From Seriola aureovittata (Eukaryota > Chordata > Actinopteri > Carangiformes > Carangidae), in contig NC_079377.1 in assembly GCF_021018895.1 (NCBI RefSeq), positions 22,378,001 to 22,442,000 of the forward strand: a DNA stretch of 64,000 nucleotides, written 5' to 3'. The notes under the pieces are model-generated. The model saw nothing but the letters and a program-made list of their open reading frames with translations. It had not been told where the DNA came from and made no database searches. A program made the translations under genes and the position numbers. Shown here piece after piece: positions 61,641-64,000 of the stretch; the first letter of the stretch is position 1, and every line of letters begins with the position of its first letter.

Positions 61641-64000
61641 CAAGATATCACAAACAGCAGTGAAAGTTTTTGTATGTTTATGTGTTATGTGAAAGGTAGA
61701 AAGACATATCAGGCATCTCAATCTTGTGAAGCTTTAGTAAAAACTCTCTGAAAGAAAATGGCAGATAAAAGCCACTTCAAAGCTGCCTCTTAATGCACAT
61801 CCATGATGATTCAAACATTCATGAGAGAACATTAACTTGAAAAATGCTGGTTTGTACTGGGATTGCTGCTGCAGGTAATAATCATCTTCCTTCTATGACC
61901 ATGGAAACATGTTTGGCTGTTGCATATATATGTGCACATGCTGTCTTGTAAATGAAATAGTTCACAACCACAGCTTGTAAGCGATTTTCTGTACCCTGCT
62001 TTTAACCTCTTCAACCTAAGAGTGTCTTTCATTTGTTTTCTAGGTTCATTTCACACTGTCTACTTTGCTATGTTAGCCATATATAGTCACTTTAGAATGA
62101 TACATGTATTTTTTATGAACTTGGATTCCTTAATGCACAAACAGCTTAGGAGGCAGCGTCACATTCGAACACTTGCTTCCACTGCGTTCACCATGTTTGA
62201 CTTGTACAATAGCTGCCGTCATCCTTGGCTGGAATGGAAACCGCTTTTGTCTGTAGCCCTTCACAGCACAACCGAGTTAGCAGGGCTACAAGGAAGTGAA
62301 GCTTTAACTCTAATTATCTGTCAAGAGGGAACAAAACTGTAGACCTTGAGTACCAGAATTATGTAATACCTCATGTTTCCTTAGAGTTAATTTCAGCCAA
62401 AATATATAGTTTTCTACAATTCAAATTAAATTGTTTAAGCGAAATATCTAATCATTTGCTACCCTACTAATGTCGTGCCTGTAATGTCACAAAAGCGCAT
62501 ACCAAACTCTTCTTTTCTGCTGATAGGTTGACAGAGCTAGTAATTACCATAGCAACACGCCTTAGATTGATATCTATGTGACAATTAATTAACCGAATTA
62601 TGGTTGTGCCACATTTCTGTGATGGTTGTTAAAATATTCAAATGAAGGAGAATGAAAGCTTTTTACTGGAAGGTGTGAAGAAGAGAATAGGGAGAGAGAT
62701 TAACAGACGGTGAGTGAGATCCAAAGAGAGAGAGCAGAGAAAACAATGACAGAAACTCCTCCAGTCATCCCCATGTTGCATCAAAAACAGACCAAACCAA
62801 ATCACCTGAGTTCCTCCTTTGTTCCACCGAGCCCTGCTGACTGAGAAACCGCTGTTGCTGCTGCCATGATAGACTTCAAGGAAATAACCCGTCATTTTCC
62901 ACTCAGCAAAATCATCCATTACGCTGCAATCGAAAGCACAGGCTTTATCTGTCTCAAAGATGCACAGACAGGCATAGAGAGAGATAGCGGGGGAGAAAAT
63001 TCAAATATATTAAAATATGCTAGAGACAAAGAACGTGCACGAGGGAGGCAGTGGGTTGCAAAAATCAAATCAAAAACTCAATTGAGTGGCACAACAGATA
63101 GATATACAGATATAATTTGGCTGATTTAGTTTTGAGTCATCTGCGATTTTGGCAGTCACAATAAATATGAAGCTATCAACAGGCCTGGTGGGTAGCCGTG
63201 ATGAAATTGTTTGCGGCTATGAGCCTGCTCCTCTAGCTATTCCTATTTTTGAATGGGTGGGAGGATGAGTTAATAATCACATATGGCACTGGGTGGACAT
63301 GTGTTCCAAAGTTCTACACAATATAAACAGTGTACACATGGGTTGCCCGGGTGTTGGCTCCCAATCCTGAGTGGTGCCATACTTTCTGCCTGTTGAGTTA
63401 CCTGAGGAACAGAAACGCTAACGATGGAAGTGTGAGTCCTGCCACTAGCTACAGTGATACATACTATAGTCACCCGGCCAGATGGATGCATAAAGAAGAA
63501 ACTGTTTGCTAACATGTAATATGTCACTGTTGCATTTACAGTTTTTTCCACCCCCCACAAATGAGCAAAGTAAAAAAAAAAAAAAAGATTAATGAATAAT
63601 AATAAAATCATTTTCTGAATAAAATCAATTAATGTAATTTAAAATGTATTCAAGTTTAAGACAAATGAAGAGCTGCAAATGTTTTCCACTGGTTAACTGA
63701 TGAATATTCAGTATGCTACCAAAACAGATGCTGAATTGGTTTATCATCAGAAGTTTTGCTCAACTGTGATGCTGCTCATGCTCCAATTTGTAGGGAGGCA
63801 ATGGTTTGCTAACAGTCATAACAAGCTGATAGTTGCTGTTAGTATGGGCCCTTTTATCACTGGACCAAAAAACCCCTAACACCCGCTGACATCTGTATTT
63901 TTTGTCAATGTGATAGGGTACAATCGGCATTCACTCCTGGGTCACGGGTATTTATCGGCTCCAGCTCTGATCAGCAGTGATGTAAACATGACACCCGCGT
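61641..64000. other. Unassigned noncoding sequence
   Basis: No gene recognised. The longest frame (62022-62342, 106 codons) has no visible domain. An A15 run lies near 63572. Confidence 0.5.

Noticed and set aside
63140..63175. KIADDSKL on the - strand, resembling the reverse-transcriptase FADDTKL motif
   Set aside because: Flanking residues do not fit any LINE reverse transcriptase I know, and the motif alone is too short.
1..64000. Endogenous retrovirus or LTR element
   Set aside because: No paired LTRs, primer-binding site, polypurine tract or gag/pol/env motif was seen anywhere.

Overview
The window looks like noncoding chromosomal DNA from a ray-finned (teleost) fish. I read this from the AT-rich background, the many long CA/GT, CT/GA and AT microsatellites, the lack of long open reading frames, and a set of decayed mobile elements of fish type: hAT-family deletion derivatives, a TTAA-target element, Tc1/mariner, a Penelope-like retroelement and tRNA-derived SINEs. 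Nothing looks bacterial or viral. No intact protein-coding gene, rRNA, tRNA, snoRNA or microRNA could be recognised. The window is best read as a gene desert or one or more very large introns. The only host exon candidate is a short stretch near 33.1 kb on the + strand.

Layout. 1-13 kb: mostly unique sequence, with a complete 811-bp hAT derivative (3612-4422) that still carries a broken BED zinc-finger exon, a probable DNA-transposon copy (5349-5967), and four GT/CA arrays between 9.7 and 12.3 kb. 13-24.5 kb: a 484-bp hAT derivative (13301-13784), the end of another DNA element (15095-15340), a GTGC/GT array (16931-16999), and a 620-bp element with TTAA flanks (23831-24450). 26-36 kb: microsatellites and pyrimidine tracts, a textbook tRNA-derived SINE with 17-bp target-site duplications (31823-32055), and the candidate exon (33095-33147). 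40-50 kb: a CA-bounded block with telomere-like motifs (40364-40633), a diverged direct repeat (41601-41836), an older tRNA-type SINE (43129-43372), two long CA arrays, and two inverted copies of one interspersed repeat (45697 and 49413). 53-58.6 kb: a hAT-type terminus (53637), a Tc1/mariner transposase remnant (55452-55735), a Penelope-like reverse-transcriptase remnant (56770-57445), and a CA/GC/CA alternating tract (58531-58580).

There is no pathway to describe: the recognisable coding relics all belong to mobile elements and carry stops or frameshifts. The points most worth following are the candidate exon, the captured BED exon in the 3.6-kb hAT, the hairpin between the SINE poly(A) and its target-site duplication, and the direct repeat at 41.6-41.8 kb. 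Family names for repeats come from recognition of termini and motifs, not from a database search.
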